Shown one piece after another: positions 63,635 to 64,000 of a stretch of DNA of 64,000 bases (positions are counted from its first letter, which is position 1; the number at the start of each line of letters is the position of its first letter). This stretch comes from Bacillus sp. OV322 (GTDB lineage Bacteria > Bacillota > Bacilli > Bacillales > DSM-1321), in NCBI RefSeq assembly GCF_900112495.1, contig NZ_FOMA01000007.1, positions 186,001 to 250,000 on the forward strand, read 5' to 3'. A program made the position numbers and the translations under genes. The notes beneath the pieces were generated by a model. It did not search any database. It saw nothing but the letters and a program-made list of their open reading frames with translations, and was not told where the DNA came from.

Positions 63635-64000
63635 TTACAATTTACTATCCTTGCTTTTGCGGCTCCATTTCATAACAGGGGGGTCATCAATCTTCATCTC
63701 CTGCTTATGCTCCCAGTCCGTTTCTTCGGCACCAAAGGGTTCTTTGTCCTCTAGGTCATCAATAAGCCATTTTTTGTTTTCAGCGTCATATTGCAGAGAA
63801 TAGCTGCGAATTGATTTATAAGACAAATCCTGAACCCTGGCATTATTGTATTTCATGCCGCTATTATAGGAAACCAAGGCTTTCGCACTAGCGCTCCACT
63901 TATTGTCAAAAAATGAGATATCCAAATCATCTAAATTAACAACAGCCCCTAAATATTGAGAGTGTATTTCGTCCACATAATTCTTTACCAGTTCGAAATT
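63635..64000 (-). CDS. C-terminal part of a protein running off the right edge
   Basis: The frame is open from the window edge (FELVKNYVDEIHSQYLGAVV) to a stop at 63635; the GTG at 63976 is internal, not a start. 121 codons are visible. The visible part looks like an extracytoplasmic beta-rich domain (DISFFDNKWSASAKALVSYN; SLQYDAENKKWLIDD) similar in style to NTF2-like C-terminal domains of TcaA/YvbJ-type membrane proteins, but the diagnostic N-terminus is outside the window. Confidence 0.6.
   Translation of the reverse strand, partial: NFELVKNYVDEIHSQYLGAVVNLDDLDISFFDNKWSASAKALVSYNSGMKYNNARVQDLSYKSIRSYSLQYDAENKKWLIDDLEDKEPFGAEETDWEHKQEMKIDDPPVMKWSRKSKDSKL

Overview
The window looks like chromosome from a low-GC, Gram-positive, endospore-forming Bacillaceae species (Cytobacillus/Mesobacillus/Bacillus type). 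The grounds are strong AGGAGG ribosome sites with frequent TTG/GTG starts, an aa3 quinol oxidase (qox) operon, the yce tellurite/stress cluster, a linearmycin-type lnr operon, a YjcZ-type tiny spore protein, and preQ1 and Fur-type control elements. No rRNA, tRNA, CRISPR array, prophage or intact insertion sequence was seen. The genus is an inference.

Layout. 1-8.7 kb is a Ter (tellurite-resistance-like) stress island: a partial HpcH/HpaI aldolase, TerC (yceF), three TerD proteins (yceC/D/E), TelA (yceH), YceG and a divergent TerD-vWA fusion. 8.9-16.1 kb carries metabolic and transport genes (aldehyde dehydrogenase, methionine aminopeptidase, GntP permease), a frameshifted ATP-grasp gene and the zinc-free L31 paralogue rpmE2 with a Fur-family operator. 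16.1-18.5 kb is a decayed region with gene remnants, an unassigned structured-RNA candidate and very small genes. 18.5-24.8 kb holds an OmpR-type two-component system, a secreted protein with 144-bp tandem repeats, a DUF4405 membrane protein and a PspA operon. Three identical 11-bp-phased GGTGAAA operators in this stretch suggest one regulon. 24.8-30.6 kb has remnants (including an ISL3 transposase), a PadR regulator and a heterodimeric ABC exporter. 31-37 kb has a Fur-box nitroreductase and lnrJKLMN. 37.4-46.7 kb has aspartokinase, a chemoreceptor paired with a BMP-family lipoprotein, queF under a preQ1 riboswitch, a cystine-type ABC importer and a small stress protein. 47-51 kb is qoxABCD. 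51-64 kb carries an HtrA protease, MntH, a second two-component system, a carboxylesterase, lipoproteins and a 907-residue TPR plus dynamin-like GTPase protein.

Two features cut across the window. First, a ~150-225 bp dispersed element with terminal inverted repeats (AGGCTSTTTTCKTAAA) occurs about eight times, only between genes; several copies are bounded by 7-bp direct repeats, as expected of a MITE. Second, envelope and metal stress is a recurring theme: the Ter island, PspA and its probable two-component regulon, lnr, HtrA, MntH and Fur-type sites.

Starts were moved from the longest open frame wherever a Shine-Dalgarno site clearly favoured an inner codon; this is said in each entry. All functional names rest on recognisable motifs and gene order read by eye, without database searches.
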